Origin: Bdellovibrionaceae bacterium UBA1609
GTDB taxonomy: Bacteria; Bdellovibrionota; Bdellovibrionia; Bdellovibrionales; UBA1609
Direction: 5' to 3'
DNA: 64,000 bases
NCBI GenBank assembly: GCA_002321895.1
Contig: DCMZ01000003.1
Coordinates: 709,070 to 773,069 of the forward strand
The position numbers and the translations under genes were made by a program. This document shows positions 24,194 through 33,717 of this stretch, piece by piece (the stretch's first letter is position 1; each line of letters begins with the position of its first letter). The notes under the pieces are model-generated. The model was not told where the DNA came from and did not search any database. It saw only the letters and a list, made by a program, of their open reading frames with translations.

Positions 24194-24225
24194 TTGTGCC
24201 CGTAGAAAGAGGTGTTTCTTCAAAT

Positions 24226-24251
24226 AAAAAGGCAGCTCTAGGCTGCCCTTT
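24226..24251 (-). terminator. terminator of the TRAP operon
   Basis: GGCAGC (24231-24236) pairs with GCTGCC (24242-24247) around TCTAG. Read on the minus strand, the stem is followed by TTTTTATTTG. It begins 9 nt after the stop of the dctM gene at 24256, the expected place. Confidence 0.8.
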
Positions 24252-24255
24252 TATC

Positions 24256-25539
24256 TTAACCCATGAGATTAGGTAAAAACATTATCAGACTTGGGAAATA
24301 GGTCACAATAAGTAGGGATACGAGTAAAGCAATAATAAATGGCCAAATCTCTTTTACAAAATCTCCAATAGGTACTTTGGTGACAGAGCATGTGGTGAAC
24401 ATCATTGACCCAAATGGTGGAGTTACACCTCCGAGCATAATATTTACTATCATCACCATACCAAAATGTACTGGGTCCACACCGAGTTTCACCACAACGG
24501 GAACGACCAGAGGTGCTACGATGATCAATGCAGCACCACCTTCTAGAAACATTCCAATAAATAGCAAAAACAAATTGAGAAGTGCTAGCATGACCCATTT
24601 GTTCTCAGTGATGAGCAGGAGTTGCTCGGTGAGCATTTGTGGGATTCGTTCCCAGTTCAGATAGTATCCAAATACAGAGGCTGAAACGATGATAAGAACT
24701 ACGGTTCCCGTTCCGTAAATTGTATCTTTTAAAATGGGCTTGATATGCTCCATTTTAAGTTCTTTATATATGAATAATCCGATCAGCGCTGAGGCTAGAA
24801 CAGCAATGGCCCCCGCTTCTGTTGGGGTGAACAATCCAAATCTAAGCCCTAAGATAATCCCAAACGGCAACGAAAGTGACCAGATGGAATCAATGAATTG
24901 AAGGCCAATTTCCTTTTTAGTCGCACGAGATTCTCTGGATGGCTTGTATCCACGTTTTTTGGCAATTAAAAAAACTGTAAACATTAGTGATGCGGCCATA
25001 ATAATCCCAGGAACATAACCCGCAGCAAACATTTTACCTACTGAGACCTGTGCAATAAGGGCATAGATAATCATGGTAATGCCAGGAGGAATAACAGGAG
25101 AAATGGCTGAAGATGCTGCTGTGATCGCTGAAGAAAAGGCTTTCCCGTATCCTCGTTGCTCCATCTGAGGCACTAGAATTTTACTCTGCATGGCTGCATC
25201 GGCGTTAGCTGATCCGGATACCCCGCCCATCATTGTACTTAACACCACATTGACCTGTGCCATTCCGCCAATCATATGTCCGGTTAACACATCTGCCATC
25301 ATCATAAGTTTTGCACTTATACCTGAGTAGTTCATAACAGAACCAGCCATTACGAAAAAGGGAATGGCGAGTAGTGGAAAACTGGCCGTTGCCGTTACAA
25401 ATTTTTGTAGTACAAACTCAGGAGGCATTCCGGCGTCAAAGAAGGTGAAGTAAAAAATAGAAGCACCAAACAATGCAAAAGCAATAGGGATGCTAGAAAA
25501 GTAAAGTAAGAATACAATAATTACTGGTATATAGGCCAT
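24256..25539 (-). CDS. dctM: TRAP transporter large permease (DctM)
   Basis: DctM forms the ion-coupled transport channel of TRAP systems, which take up carboxylates and other anions at the expense of the sodium or proton gradient. The 427-residue protein from ATG 25539 (GGGAG 7 nt upstream) is entirely hydrophobic with about 12 helices. Family landmarks are GGVSGSANADAAM near residue 115, SSAISPVIPPGI near 145, and GGVTPPFGSMMF near 370. The longer reading from 25563 overlaps dctQ without a ribosome site. It is last in the operon GDPD-dctP-dctQ-dctM and is followed by a strong terminator. Confidence 0.93.
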   Translation of the reverse strand: MAYIPVIIVFLLYFSSIPIAFALFGASIFYFTFFDAGMPPEFVLQKFVTATASFPLLAIPFFVMAGSVMNYSGISAKLMMMADVLTGHMIGGMAQVNVVLSTMMGGVSGSANADAAMQSKILVPQMEQRGYGKAFSSAITAASSAISPVIPPGITMIIYALIAQVSVGKMFAAGYVPGIIMAASLMFTVFLIAKKRGYKPSRESRATKKEIGLQFIDSIWSLSLPFGIILGLRFGLFTPTEAGAIAVLASALIGLFIYKELKMEHIKPILKDTIYGTGTVVLIIVSASVFGYYLNWERIPQMLTEQLLLITENKWVMLALLNLFLLFIGMFLEGGAALIIVAPLVVPVVVKLGVDPVHFGMVMIVNIMLGGVTPPFGSMMFTTCSVTKVPIGDFVKEIWPFIIALLVSLLIVTYFPSLIMFLPNLMG

Positions 25540-25540
25540 G

Positions 25541-26029
25541 TTACGCTCCCTTACTTTCTTCACCGAGTTTCAAAATATCCGCCTTAATAAATCCAATGGT
25601 ATGGAAAGTCATAAGGCCAAAACCAAAAATGAGTGCGGAATTAAAAACGGCCGAAGACACTCCAAGTACCGCGGTAGGTTTACTCCAAGAAATATGAGTA
25701 AAAACAATCGACATATAGAAGATGTAGCCATTGATGAGTAAAAGGAGAACACTCACAAATAGCCGAATGTACTTTTGAGCCATTTCTGGCATCTTTAGTA
25801 TCAATACATCTATACCTATATCCATTTTATGCTTGTAAACAGCTGCCGCTCCCACAAAGGTCAACCAAACAAAACAAATCGTCGGTACTTCTTCAGCCCA
25901 GTAGATGGAATAGTTAAATAAATAGCGTAATGATACGTTAACAATAACAATAGAAACCATAGTGATAAGAAAGGTGCCGCAAATGATTTCCTCGAAGTTT
26001 TTAAGGTAGTATTTTGCTCTATTGGCCAT
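25541..26029 (-). CDS. dctQ: TRAP transporter small permease (DctQ)
   Basis: The 162-residue protein has four membrane helices and the DctQ mark of a Trp-Ala-Glu-Glu at the second helix (SIYWAEEVPTICFVWLTFVG). It pairs with DctM. It overlaps dctP by 11 bp and ends 1 nt before the dctM start, so all three are coupled. Confidence 0.9.
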   Translation of the reverse strand: MANRAKYYLKNFEEIICGTFLITMVSIVIVNVSLRYLFNYSIYWAEEVPTICFVWLTFVGAAAVYKHKMDIGIDVLILKMPEMAQKYIRLFVSVLLLLINGYIFYMSIVFTHISWSKPTAVLGVSSAVFNSALIFGFGLMTFHTIGFIKADILKLGEESKGA

Positions 26030-27059
26030 TAGTCTTCTCCTCGGAACGAATCTTAGTTAACTCGTTTTGAATATCATCGTACATTTGCATTTTTACACCA
26101 GGTAGGGTTTCAAATAGTTTGACGGTTTCTCTTTCAAACGAGGAACGGTCAATTTCGTTGAACTGAACGCCAAAGCCTTCTAGCTTTTTAACTACATCGG
26201 CATGCTTAGATTTTAAAAGGTCCACTTGAGCCTGGGCTTGAAAATCAAATTCATGTTGAATGATTTCTCTATATTTCTCAGGAATCTTTGCCCAAACTTC
26301 CGTTGAGATATATACCCCAGCCACACCAAGAAAGTGGTTGGTGTTGGCCACATTGAGTTTTCCGGTTTCATAAACCTTGGTGCCTATGTTGGTAAATTCA
26401 GATCCTTCAAGTCCATCCACTACACCTTGTTGAATGGCACTAAAAGTTTCACCCCATGGAAGTGGTGTCGCTGTCGCGCCCATGGCGTTTATCGTTTCGA
26501 TAAAGAGTTTACTCCCAGGTGTTCTTAGCTTTAATCCTTTTAAATCTTCAGGTGTCTTAACAATCTTACTTGTAATTACGTTTCTAAACCCGAAAATATA
26601 ATTCAGAGAAAGAACTTTGATTCCCTTTTGTTCAAGTTTTTGAATCCATCCTTTTACTAAAGGGGTTTTGGTGAGCTCAACATACTCATCAAAATTCTTA
26701 TAGAGCATTGGCCCCACAAGTGCTGTGAACTCAGGTACATAGTCTCCGATATACGAAGGATCTTCCACTGAAATGAAATAGGCACCTCTAGATACGAGCT
26801 CAACACCATCCTTATATGTGGCAATTTGACCTTGTGGGTAGGTGAGAATTTTTACGGCTCCATTGGTTTTCTTTAAAATTCGCTCTGCAACTTTTTCCAT
26901 GGAGATGGAAAGGTCCTCTTTGGGGCTGAACACATGGCTGAGCCTGAGAGTAATGGAAAAGTCTTCAGGAGATTGGGATTTATTTTTACAGCTAAGGCTT
27001 AAAAATAGGACTCCTAAGAGTGTCCAATATCCTGTTTGTTTGATGAGTTTGTTTTTCAC
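26019..27059 (-). CDS. dctP: TRAP transporter substrate-binding lipoprotein (DctP)
   Basis: The GTG start at 27059 has GGAG about 8 nt upstream. The 346-residue protein opens with a lipoprotein signal (lipobox LSLSC) and continues as a DctP fold: LRLSHVFSPKEDLSISMEK, the conserved KTPEDLKGLKLRTPG with the Arg that binds substrate carboxylate, and GVVDGLEGSEFTN. It delivers the ligand to DctQM. The lipid anchor is less common for DctP than free periplasmic forms. The upstream gene in the operon encodes a GDPD, so the ligand may be linked to glycerophosphodiesters or their products, but classic DctP ligands are organic acids. Confidence 0.9.
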   Translation of the reverse strand: MKNKLIKQTGYWTLLGVLFLSLSCKNKSQSPEDFSITLRLSHVFSPKEDLSISMEKVAERILKKTNGAVKILTYPQGQIATYKDGVELVSRGAYFISVEDPSYIGDYVPEFTALVGPMLYKNFDEYVELTKTPLVKGWIQKLEQKGIKVLSLNYIFGFRNVITSKIVKTPEDLKGLKLRTPGSKLFIETINAMGATATPLPWGETFSAIQQGVVDGLEGSEFTNIGTKVYETGKLNVANTNHFLGVAGVYISTEVWAKIPEKYREIIQHEFDFQAQAQVDLLKSKHADVVKKLEGFGVQFNEIDRSSFERETVKLFETLPGVKMQMYDDIQNELTKIRSEEKTNGQ

Positions 27060-27082
27060 AATTAGAGCTCCGTTAGTTGGTT

Positions 27083-27763
27083 CTATTTAATTAAAGGGAC
27101 GATAGTGGTGGGCAGGTCAGTCATAACTCCGTATACGCCGAGGGATTTCATCAAATCAACGTCTTCAGTAGTGTTTGCGTTCCATACAGCGACTTTGATG
27201 TTATCTTTCTCGCATTGATCTACGAGTCTTTTATCCATAGTGAAAATATTGAGCGCCAGAAGATCAGCTCCGGCATCTTTAACTATTTTGGTGGGATCTA
27301 AAGGTGTGCCAACCAAAAGGCAGCCAGTATTCAAATTAGAACTGCGATCATTAAGACTGCGGATGAGATAGTGATTAAAGCAAATAACGGTACAGTGTTC
27401 GTAGGCATCCAATTTATCCATAATGGATAAAAGTTCCGACTCGACTCCCAAGACTTTACTTTCAATAAAAAGGTGTACGTTATTTTTTATTGTGAGTTGG
27501 AGTACTTCTTCTAGGGTAGGTATCTTTTCGCCCATGCCGGCATCGGCTTTTCGGATCTCAGCTAAGGTCAAATCCTCAACTTTTCCGTTGAGATTGGTGG
27601 TTCGATCAAGAGTATCGTCATGGAGAACAATGAGCTGACCATCCTTTGACTGGCGAACATCTATTTCAATGCCGTCCACTCCGCAATCGATGGCTTTTTG
27701 AATCCCCAGTAGGGTATTCTCAGGCCACTCGTCTTTTGCGCCTCTATGTCCAATCACCAACAT
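27083..27763 (-). CDS. cytosolic glycerophosphodiester phosphodiesterase (UgpQ type)
   Basis: The 226-residue enzyme has no signal peptide and carries the complete GDPD set: IGHRGAKDEWPENT, GIEIDVRQSKDGQLIVLHDD, LDRTTN, then HLFIESKV and the late AVWNANT strand. It hydrolyses glycerophosphodiesters to glycerol-3-phosphate inside the cell. It is the first gene of the TRAP operon, 23 bp before dctP. This placement mirrors E. coli ugpQ in the ugp ABC operon, but with a different transporter class. Confidence 0.88.
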   Translation of the reverse strand: MLVIGHRGAKDEWPENTLLGIQKAIDCGVDGIEIDVRQSKDGQLIVLHDDTLDRTTNLNGKVEDLTLAEIRKADAGMGEKIPTLEEVLQLTIKNNVHLFIESKVLGVESELLSIMDKLDAYEHCTVICFNHYLIRSLNDRSSNLNTGCLLVGTPLDPTKIVKDAGADLLALNIFTMDKRLVDQCEKDNIKVAVWNANTTEDVDLMKSLGVYGVMTDLPTTIVPLIK

Positions 27764-27979
27764 GAGTTTTTGTCCTATCTTATTGAATAACAGATACTTA
27801 GAGGATTCAGTTTGGAAAATCCATCAATTCAGTTTTATCAGTAAACTATTCACCATGATTTACTTCCTAGATGGGTACATTGGAGTGTTCTGAGTCATTA
27901 AAGCGAGTGTTTAATGGTTTTTAGGTTAGGATCTGGGATTTCATTGGATTTTTTTCAAAAGGAATATGTAAAATGAAGA

Positions 27980-28912
27980 GTGAGTTGGATTCATTACGTA
28001 TTTAGAAAAAAGACAAATAGGCAAAAATATAAACCTGTAATTCTAATTACGGGCTGTAGTTCAGGGATAGGCTATGCCCTTGCTGAACTTCTTCATGATC
28101 AAATGGAGTATCGGGTTGCTATCACAGCAAGGGAAAAGTCTTTAAAAACTCTGTATGACAGATTCGAAGAGTCAGAGCGGTTTATAATCCGTCCATTGGA
28201 TGTGACCAGTGAAATCAGTCGACAGGAATGTATAGACTCTATTTGCGAGAAATGGGGTTCTGTAAATGTCTTAGTGAACAACGCTGGTATTAGTTACCGA
28301 AGTGTTGTTGAGCACATGGATGAGGAGTCAGAGCTTCATCAAATGGAAACCAACTATCTCGGGCCTATTAATCTGATCCGATTGGTTCTTCCAAGTATGC
28401 GCCGAATTGGTAGAGGAAAGATTATTAATGTCTCTTCTGTGAGTGGAATGTTGGCTATGCCTACAATGTCTTCTTACAGTGCTTCGAAGTTTGCGTTGGA
28501 AGGTGCTAGTGAAGCTCTATGGTACGAGATGAAGCCTTTGGGAATCAATGTAAGCATAATTCAAACGGGATTTATTAGGTCAAAGTCTTTTGAGAATGTC
28601 TACTATTCAAAAAAAGCTGAGGTTTGTTCCATTTCAAAGGATCAGGCCTACTGTGACTATTATGCCAACATGACTCCTTTCGTGGCGAAGATGATGAGTC
28701 TATCGTTGACCAGTCCAGAGAAACTAGCCAAGTTAATTTTAAATGTAGTTCGGACGGAAAAGCCGCGCCTTAGGATTCCTGGAACTTTAGATGCTTACTT
28801 CTTCTATTATTTGCGGCGACTTATACCGCGAAGATTTTTTCATGAAATTCTATTTTGGTGCCTGCCCAATGCTAAGCACTGGGCTAAAGACTACAGCAAT
28901 CTTAGAAAATAG
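27980..28912 (+). CDS. short-chain dehydrogenase/reductase
   Basis: Classical SDR landmarks are present in this 310-residue protein: the NAD(P) loop TGCSSGIGYAL, NNAGIS, and the catalytic Ser, Tyr and Lys in NVSSVSGM and SYSASKFALEG. The C-terminal 80 residues are basic and hydrophobic (YFFYYLRRLIPRRFFHEIL), suggesting attachment to the membrane, as in sterol or acyl-lipid reductases. The start is a GTG with a weak ribosome site; a short out-of-frame ATG at 27973 overlaps it. It stands alone, divergent from the GDPD gene. The substrate is not known. Confidence 0.85.
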   Translation: MSWIHYVFRKKTNRQKYKPVILITGCSSGIGYALAELLHDQMEYRVAITAREKSLKTLYDRFEESERFIIRPLDVTSEISRQECIDSICEKWGSVNVLVNNAGISYRSVVEHMDEESELHQMETNYLGPINLIRLVLPSMRRIGRGKIINVSSVSGMLAMPTMSSYSASKFALEGASEALWYEMKPLGINVSIIQTGFIRSKSFENVYYSKKAEVCSISKDQAYCDYYANMTPFVAKMMSLSLTSPEKLAKLILNVVRTEKPRLRIPGTLDAYFFYYLRRLIPRRFFHEILFWCLPNAKHWAKDYSNLRK

Positions 28913-28920
28913 AAATTCAA

Positions 28921-30660
28921 CTAACGCTGAATATCCACATATTTATAAACATTGTTAATGAGTCCATTGGGTCGATAGCCCACTACATGTTTGTGATAGA
29001 GAGCTAAGCGTTTAAGGTAGTAACTCATTGCGCGAGGATGATCAGCGAGTACTAAATCTTCGGCTTTATGGATCAATTGAACTCTACGTTCTCCGGGCTC
29101 CATAAATTCGATTTCAGAAAAGAGCTTTTCATACTGCTCGTTTTCGTATTGTGCTGAATTGGGTCCTGGGGGGAGGCTGACTTTACTCAGTAGAAATAGA
29201 AAGTTTTGAGGGTCGGGATAGTCGCCTTGCCAGCCGCCAATGGAAAACTGTATCTCGCCATTGCGCGCTTTCTCCAAAAAACCAGGAAATGAATTGGGAA
29301 CAATCTTTATTTTGATGCCGACCTTTTTAAGACTGACTTTAAAAAATTCAGCCATTTGTCGCGACGAGGTTCCAGAACCTCTCACATCATAAATAATTTC
29401 TGGAAGACCTTTACCGTCTGGGTGTCCGGCATCGGCTAAAAGCTTCTTTGCCTTTTCGATGCTGAATTCTGGAATCTTGCTAGTGTCATTGCGAAACCCT
29501 TCCAGACCGGGGGTGAGTACTCCTGAAGTGTGTACTCCTAGATGGTTTAGAAACTTTTCGTTGAATACTTTGAAATCGATGGCGTGAGAGACGGCTGTTC
29601 TCAAAAACTTATTCTTAGCTCCGCCGACATGAGGATCCTTCATGTTAAATTCCAACCAGAACATAAGTGCTGGAGTGTAGCTATGGAGGCTAATGCCTTT
29701 CTTTTTAAGATCGTCAGTGAGGCCCATCGAGGAGGTCATGACCTGGGAGAAGTTGTCTTTAGGGATTCCAGAAACATCAGTTTTTCCAGCCATAAAGTTG
29801 AGCCATGCGGGTTGGCTTTCCTTGAAAATATGAAACTCTACCACATCTACCAATGGAAGGGTCTTTCCTTCCAGTTTGGCCATGGCAGGCTCTTTTACTC
29901 CTTCGGGAATCTGGGGATATAGCTCCTTACGGTAGTTCATGTTCTTTTTAAGAATAAGTTTAGAGCCTTGTATGAATTGATCTAATACATAGGGTCCGGT
30001 GCCAACGGCATTGGTTATTAAGTGATGGTGGCCGTGTTTTTCTATCACTTCCTGGGCGACTGGTGCCGTGAATCCCATGGCCAAGATATGCACGAGTTGT
30101 GGGAAAGGTTTTTCCAGTACAATTTTTAGAGTGTAATCATCTATAACCTCAAATCCCTCAACGGACTGTTTTAAAGCCACGGTGTCGGATTCTTTTGAGA
30201 GCCCCTTCATAAACAGGTTATATCCTTTTACCTTTCCATCAAAAATCCAAGTTCCAGGAGAGGTCACTTCCGGAATTCCAATGCGCTTCCAGGCATAAAT
30301 AAAATCTTGCGCTTTGAGCTCACGTGGACCTTTAAAAGCTTCATTAGAATGGAATAGAACGCCCTTTTTAATTTTAATGATGTACTCAAGTCCATTTTTT
30401 GAAATTTCAGGTAGGCTTTCCGCAAGCAGGGGTTCAAGGGTAAAGGGACGCTTGTGATAGTTATATTGGTAGAGGCTTTCATTCATTAACGGCATGACGG
30501 ATAGGGAGATGGAATCATAAGCTCTTGCGGGGTCGAGAGTTTTAACATCATCTGACAAAGGGACTCTTAGGGTTTTTACACCAGTATCAAGATTCTTTTT
30601 TGTACAAGAGATGAGAGGTAACAAAACGAGTGTGGTAATAAACAAGGATTTTAATTTCAT
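28921..30660 (-). CDS. oligopeptide-type ABC substrate-binding lipoprotein (SBP family 5)
   Basis: The product has a lipoprotein signal (lipobox LISC) and the OppA/DppA fold over about 580 residues: SDDVKTLDPARAYD, a KKGVLFHS strand, and GGWQGDYPDPQNFLF near residue 490. The ATG at 30660 has AAGG 8 nt upstream and is preferred over the one at 30666. There is no permease or ATPase gene beside it, so it must use a transporter encoded elsewhere, or act as a receptor or chaperone. A 3' gap of only 8 bp separates it from the converging SDR gene. Confidence 0.9.
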   Translation of the reverse strand: MKLKSLFITTLVLLPLISCTKKNLDTGVKTLRVPLSDDVKTLDPARAYDSISLSVMPLMNESLYQYNYHKRPFTLEPLLAESLPEISKNGLEYIIKIKKGVLFHSNEAFKGPRELKAQDFIYAWKRIGIPEVTSPGTWIFDGKVKGYNLFMKGLSKESDTVALKQSVEGFEVIDDYTLKIVLEKPFPQLVHILAMGFTAPVAQEVIEKHGHHHLITNAVGTGPYVLDQFIQGSKLILKKNMNYRKELYPQIPEGVKEPAMAKLEGKTLPLVDVVEFHIFKESQPAWLNFMAGKTDVSGIPKDNFSQVMTSSMGLTDDLKKKGISLHSYTPALMFWLEFNMKDPHVGGAKNKFLRTAVSHAIDFKVFNEKFLNHLGVHTSGVLTPGLEGFRNDTSKIPEFSIEKAKKLLADAGHPDGKGLPEIIYDVRGSGTSSRQMAEFFKVSLKKVGIKIKIVPNSFPGFLEKARNGEIQFSIGGWQGDYPDPQNFLFLLSKVSLPPGPNSAQYENEQYEKLFSEIEFMEPGERRVQLIHKAEDLVLADHPRAMSYYLKRLALYHKHVVGYRPNGLINNVYKYVDIQR

Positions 30661-30730
30661 CGTCATAGCCTTTAGGTAAAAAGTACTATCGATAACCTAT
30701 TCATAATTTCAGTAATTTACAATGAAGAAC

Positions 30731-31477
30731 CTAAAAAAGAACATCTGCATTGAAAACAAGTCCTATGGTGCCTGATAGCGGATTGGCTCGATCCACTAGA
30801 GGCGAGTTTTCAGCCACAGAACTGTACTTCCTTTTTGTGATCTCTATATCAATTCGGTAACTTTCGTTAATCTGTATAGAGTTTATTAGAGTAAAGAATG
30901 TAGACGATCCAGCCCTTGAAGGCTGATAAGCTGGATAAACTACGGCCTCATGAGGGCTAACACCAAAAAAATAGTCGATATACTTTTTATTAAACTCACG
31001 GTATCCAATTTTTGGAATCAATATCCATTTTTTTTCTAAGACGGGGAATTTGTAGATCAGATAAAGCTCGGTTAATTGGCCAGCATCTTTGCCAAGAACA
31101 TCATAAAGAGTACTTAAGTGCAAAAGCAAAACTCGCATCCATGGTCCCGCGTACACACCGGGTAGTCTTTCTTGGACGGAGCTTGAGCGATAGGAAAACC
31201 CCTTAAACTGAGCGCTAAAGCCCACATCAAAAAGCGTGTTGTCTGGGAAAAAGGTATAAAGTCCCTCGAGGCCACGAAGAGTGATTCGATCTTTTTTCCA
31301 AAAAATCAAAGGTGCTGGGGTAAGAGTGAAATCACCGTTTGAGGCTCGATTGTTAACATAGACGTCTTCGTGAAACGATAAGGCAATCCCTAATTTTAAA
31401 GGTGTTGCTGGTGCGGCAAATGAGGTTAGGCAGCAAATACATATAGCTAAAAAGAGGAAGACCCGAAAGAGAATCAT
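30731..31477 (-). CDS. MipA/OmpV-family outer-membrane protein
   Basis: The 248-residue protein has a signal peptide (FLAICICCLTSFA) and alternating beta strands ending in Phe, as needed for insertion by the BAM complex. Family landmarks are the YIDYFFGVSPHEA strand and the C-terminal SPLVDRANPLSGTIGLVF. MipA is a scaffold for murein enzymes in E. coli, and OmpV members are porin-like; this one is probably a small porin-like barrel. It lies 24 nt after the DUF3750 gene and may share its transcript. Confidence 0.75.
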   Translation of the reverse strand: MILFRVFLFLAICICCLTSFAAPATPLKLGIALSFHEDVYVNNRASNGDFTLTPAPLIFWKKDRITLRGLEGLYTFFPDNTLFDVGFSAQFKGFSYRSSSVQERLPGVYAGPWMRVLLLHLSTLYDVLGKDAGQLTELYLIYKFPVLEKKWILIPKIGYREFNKKYIDYFFGVSPHEAVVYPAYQPSRAGSSTFFTLINSIQINESYRIDIEITKRKYSSVAENSPLVDRANPLSGTIGLVFNADVLF

Positions 31478-31501
31478 AGAGAGATTGTATCTTATCCGGG
31501 A

Positions 31502-32236
31502 TTAATCCCCAAACACTGGAGCGTCGGAAAAGCCAATGCGCCCGATTAATGGCATTTTTAAAGCAGGGCGTAGAATATCTACTCCAAAATTAAGTCCCAA
31601 AAGGTTGACTTCTATGCCTTCACCAAGACCTAGAGTAAGCCCAAACATCCCATAGAGGCTGAGCTGTACACCCGTACCTGATTCTGAAAATCCCACAAAA
31701 TCACCATCGTTGATCCAATCTTTTCCTACGGCCGTTGGGGGTAATTCCACTTGGAGTTCATCCACATTTCGAATGACGTGAGAGATGAACGTGTTGCTGT
31801 TTGGCCCAGGGTAAAGTCTGTAAAATCTCTGATAGGGATAGGATGCGATGGCCGCTTTAATTTTGGGGATGGCCCTTTCGGCGATTTCTCCTCTAAGGTC
31901 TGTGATCAAATCGGGATCATTGCCGTACCACTGGCGGTCCGGAAGATCTTCGCTTCCAACCACTGCAGGTCCACCTCGTCGCGCACTCCATCCCAGCACA
32001 TGATAAACTTGGTATGTGTCGGCACCTTTTTCTTTAAAGGCAATCCATGAGTGTACAGCCAAATATTTGTGCCAGTTAAAAGTACGAGCCGCATAGACTT
32101 GAACCACAGCCGATTGTTCTTCGGAGGGCTTGGGGGCTATGCCTACACTATCGCGCGAAGCGGTTCGCCAATCACCGTGGCTGCACCCAGTAAGTAAAAA
32201 GAAAATAAAAGCGAAAAAATAGAATTTAGTTGCCAT
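31502..32236 (-). CDS. DUF3750 lipoprotein
   Basis: The 244-residue protein has a lipoprotein signal (LLTGC) followed by the DUF3750 signature: DWRTASRDSVGIAP, VVQVYAARTFNWHKYLAVHS, and a later NSNTFISHVIRNV with a His that could be catalytic. The WIAFKE and HVIR motifs recall permuted NlpC-like or papain-like folds, but no activity is established for the family. It is probably attached to the inner face of the outer membrane. It precedes the MipA/OmpV gene on the same strand. Confidence 0.8.
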   Translation of the reverse strand: MATKFYFFAFIFFLLTGCSHGDWRTASRDSVGIAPKPSEEQSAVVQVYAARTFNWHKYLAVHSWIAFKEKGADTYQVYHVLGWSARRGGPAVVGSEDLPDRQWYGNDPDLITDLRGEIAERAIPKIKAAIASYPYQRFYRLYPGPNSNTFISHVIRNVDELQVELPPTAVGKDWINDGDFVGFSESGTGVQLSLYGMFGLTLGLGEGIEVNLLGLNFGVDILRPALKMPLIGRIGFSDAPVFGD

Positions 32237-32338
32237 TTAACACCGGTCGCTAAAAGAAAAAGGTTCGGGCACAAAGAACTACATTCGTAGGCGTAACGGT
32301 CTTAGGAGTCAATTGGATTTGATTTTACTATTTGGTAT

Positions 32339-32836
32339 TCACTTAAGTTGAAGAGCCATAAGAATACAATCAAAATATTGACCATTGAGCTTACGATAGT
32401 TTTTGATGACACCTTCTTGCTGAAAATCAAACTTTTCATAGAGGCCAATGGCTGCTTCATTGGTGGAATAAACATTCAGTTCCAACTTTTCAATGCCAAT
32501 ACTTTTTGATTTCTCAATGGCACTTTTTAACAACATGCTGCCTACACCCTTTTCTCTATAGGACGCAATCACACCCATGCCTAATTGGCCTCTATGACTA
32601 AGGCGTGGATTAGGATCACAAGTGACATCACACCAACCGACGACTTCATTATTTAAAAGGGCAAAATAAGAAGGTTGATTGTTGGCAATAAGTTGTCCTT
32701 GGAACTCTCTCACCTGATCCAGTTCGGGCGCTTGAATCATTTCTATATGAACTTGCTCGTTGGCCACTTCCGACAGGGCTTTGTGAAAGCTCTCCATGTG
32801 CTCCATATCTGCATAAACAATTTGAAATTCTGTCAT
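32339..32836 (-). CDS. GNAT-family N-acetyltransferase
   Basis: The start at 32836 has GGAGG 9 nt upstream, so the Met 11 codons further out is not used. The 165-residue protein has the GNAT acetyl-CoA loop in LGMGVIASYREKGVGSMLL and the strand-helix LELNVYSTNEAAIGLYEKFDF, typical of RimI/phosphinothricin acetyltransferase relatives. It acetylates an amine of unknown identity. It is the last gene of a minus-strand group after the M48 protease. Confidence 0.88.
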   Translation of the reverse strand: MTEFQIVYADMEHMESFHKALSEVANEQVHIEMIQAPELDQVREFQGQLIANNQPSYFALLNNEVVGWCDVTCDPNPRLSHRGQLGMGVIASYREKGVGSMLLKSAIEKSKSIGIEKLELNVYSTNEAAIGLYEKFDFQQEGVIKNYRKLNGQYFDCILMALQLK

Positions 32837-32923
32837 GGTTCGCCCTCCCAATTGGTCCATTATAAACATTAAAAGGGCTCTGTTGGTAGTAGACTTTGTC
32901 TATGTGGTCTAAGCTGTGGATCT

Positions 32924-33706
32924 CTATCGTAGGCACTGAGGTTTATTCGGTGTGGCCTGGTAAATAGGAGTGTATTTAGACAGATGTCGACTTAAATTCC
33001 GGATACGTGTGCTGTTTGCGGGATGAGTGGACAGAATTTCTGGAGGAGACCCTTTTGAGTTACTGGCCATGTTTTGCCATAGCTCCACAGCCCCTCTAGG
33101 GTTAAACCCTGCCTTTGACATGTATTCAAGACCCAGTAGATCCGCCTCGCTTTCATGTTTTCGACTAAAAGGTAACAACACTCCAAATTGGGCACCAAGT
33201 CCCAATCCCGCCAAGATAAGGTTGTTCTTTTCACTGCGTTCGCTGCCCAAGGCCACCTCAGTGGCCTGGAGTCCCAATTGGGTGACAAGGGCTTGAGACA
33301 CTCTCTCGTTTCCGTGGTTAGCTAAAACATGACCAATTTCATGGCCAATAACGGCAGCCAGTTGATGTTGCGATTGAGCAAAGTTGAGCATGCCCGTGTG
33401 AACTCCAATATTTTTTCCCGGAAGAGCAAATGCGTTGAGAGACTTGTCTTGAAAGATTCTCACTTTCCAGGAGCGTGGATTTTCACCAATGGCGCTAAGC
33501 AAGCGATCCGTAATGCATCTTACGTATCGGTTGTCTTTGGAGTTGCGGCTAATGGGAACCTCCTTTTGCATTTGCTCAAAGGATTGGTCACCCATATCTG
33601 ACATTTGGCGATTTCCCATAAGCAGCAATTGATTACGTCCTGTAGGAGAGGTGGTACAGGCTAAGATCAAAAGAGGCAGAAGGAATAAACTAAAATAGAT
33701 TTTCAT
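32924..33706 (-). CDS. M48-family metalloprotease, lipoprotein (LoiP/YcaL-like)
   Basis: The 260-residue protein has a lipoprotein signal (LILAC) and the conserved TSPTGRNQLLLMG start of the M48B subgroup. The zinc site is HEIGH at about residue 121, with the third ligand Glu in HESEADLLGLEYM. These periplasmic proteases degrade misfolded or stalled outer-membrane proteins. It follows the ABC exporter gene by 11 bp, and the GNAT gene comes after it. A Cys near the C-terminus (PQCLR) and another (CITD) may pair. Confidence 0.92.
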   Translation of the reverse strand: MKIYFSLFLLPLLILACTTSPTGRNQLLLMGNRQMSDMGDQSFEQMQKEVPISRNSKDNRYVRCITDRLLSAIGENPRSWKVRIFQDKSLNAFALPGKNIGVHTGMLNFAQSQHQLAAVIGHEIGHVLANHGNERVSQALVTQLGLQATEVALGSERSEKNNLILAGLGLGAQFGVLLPFSRKHESEADLLGLEYMSKAGFNPRGAVELWQNMASNSKGSPPEILSTHPANSTRIRNLSRHLSKYTPIYQATPNKPQCLR

Positions 33707-33717
33707 CGGATTTTCTC

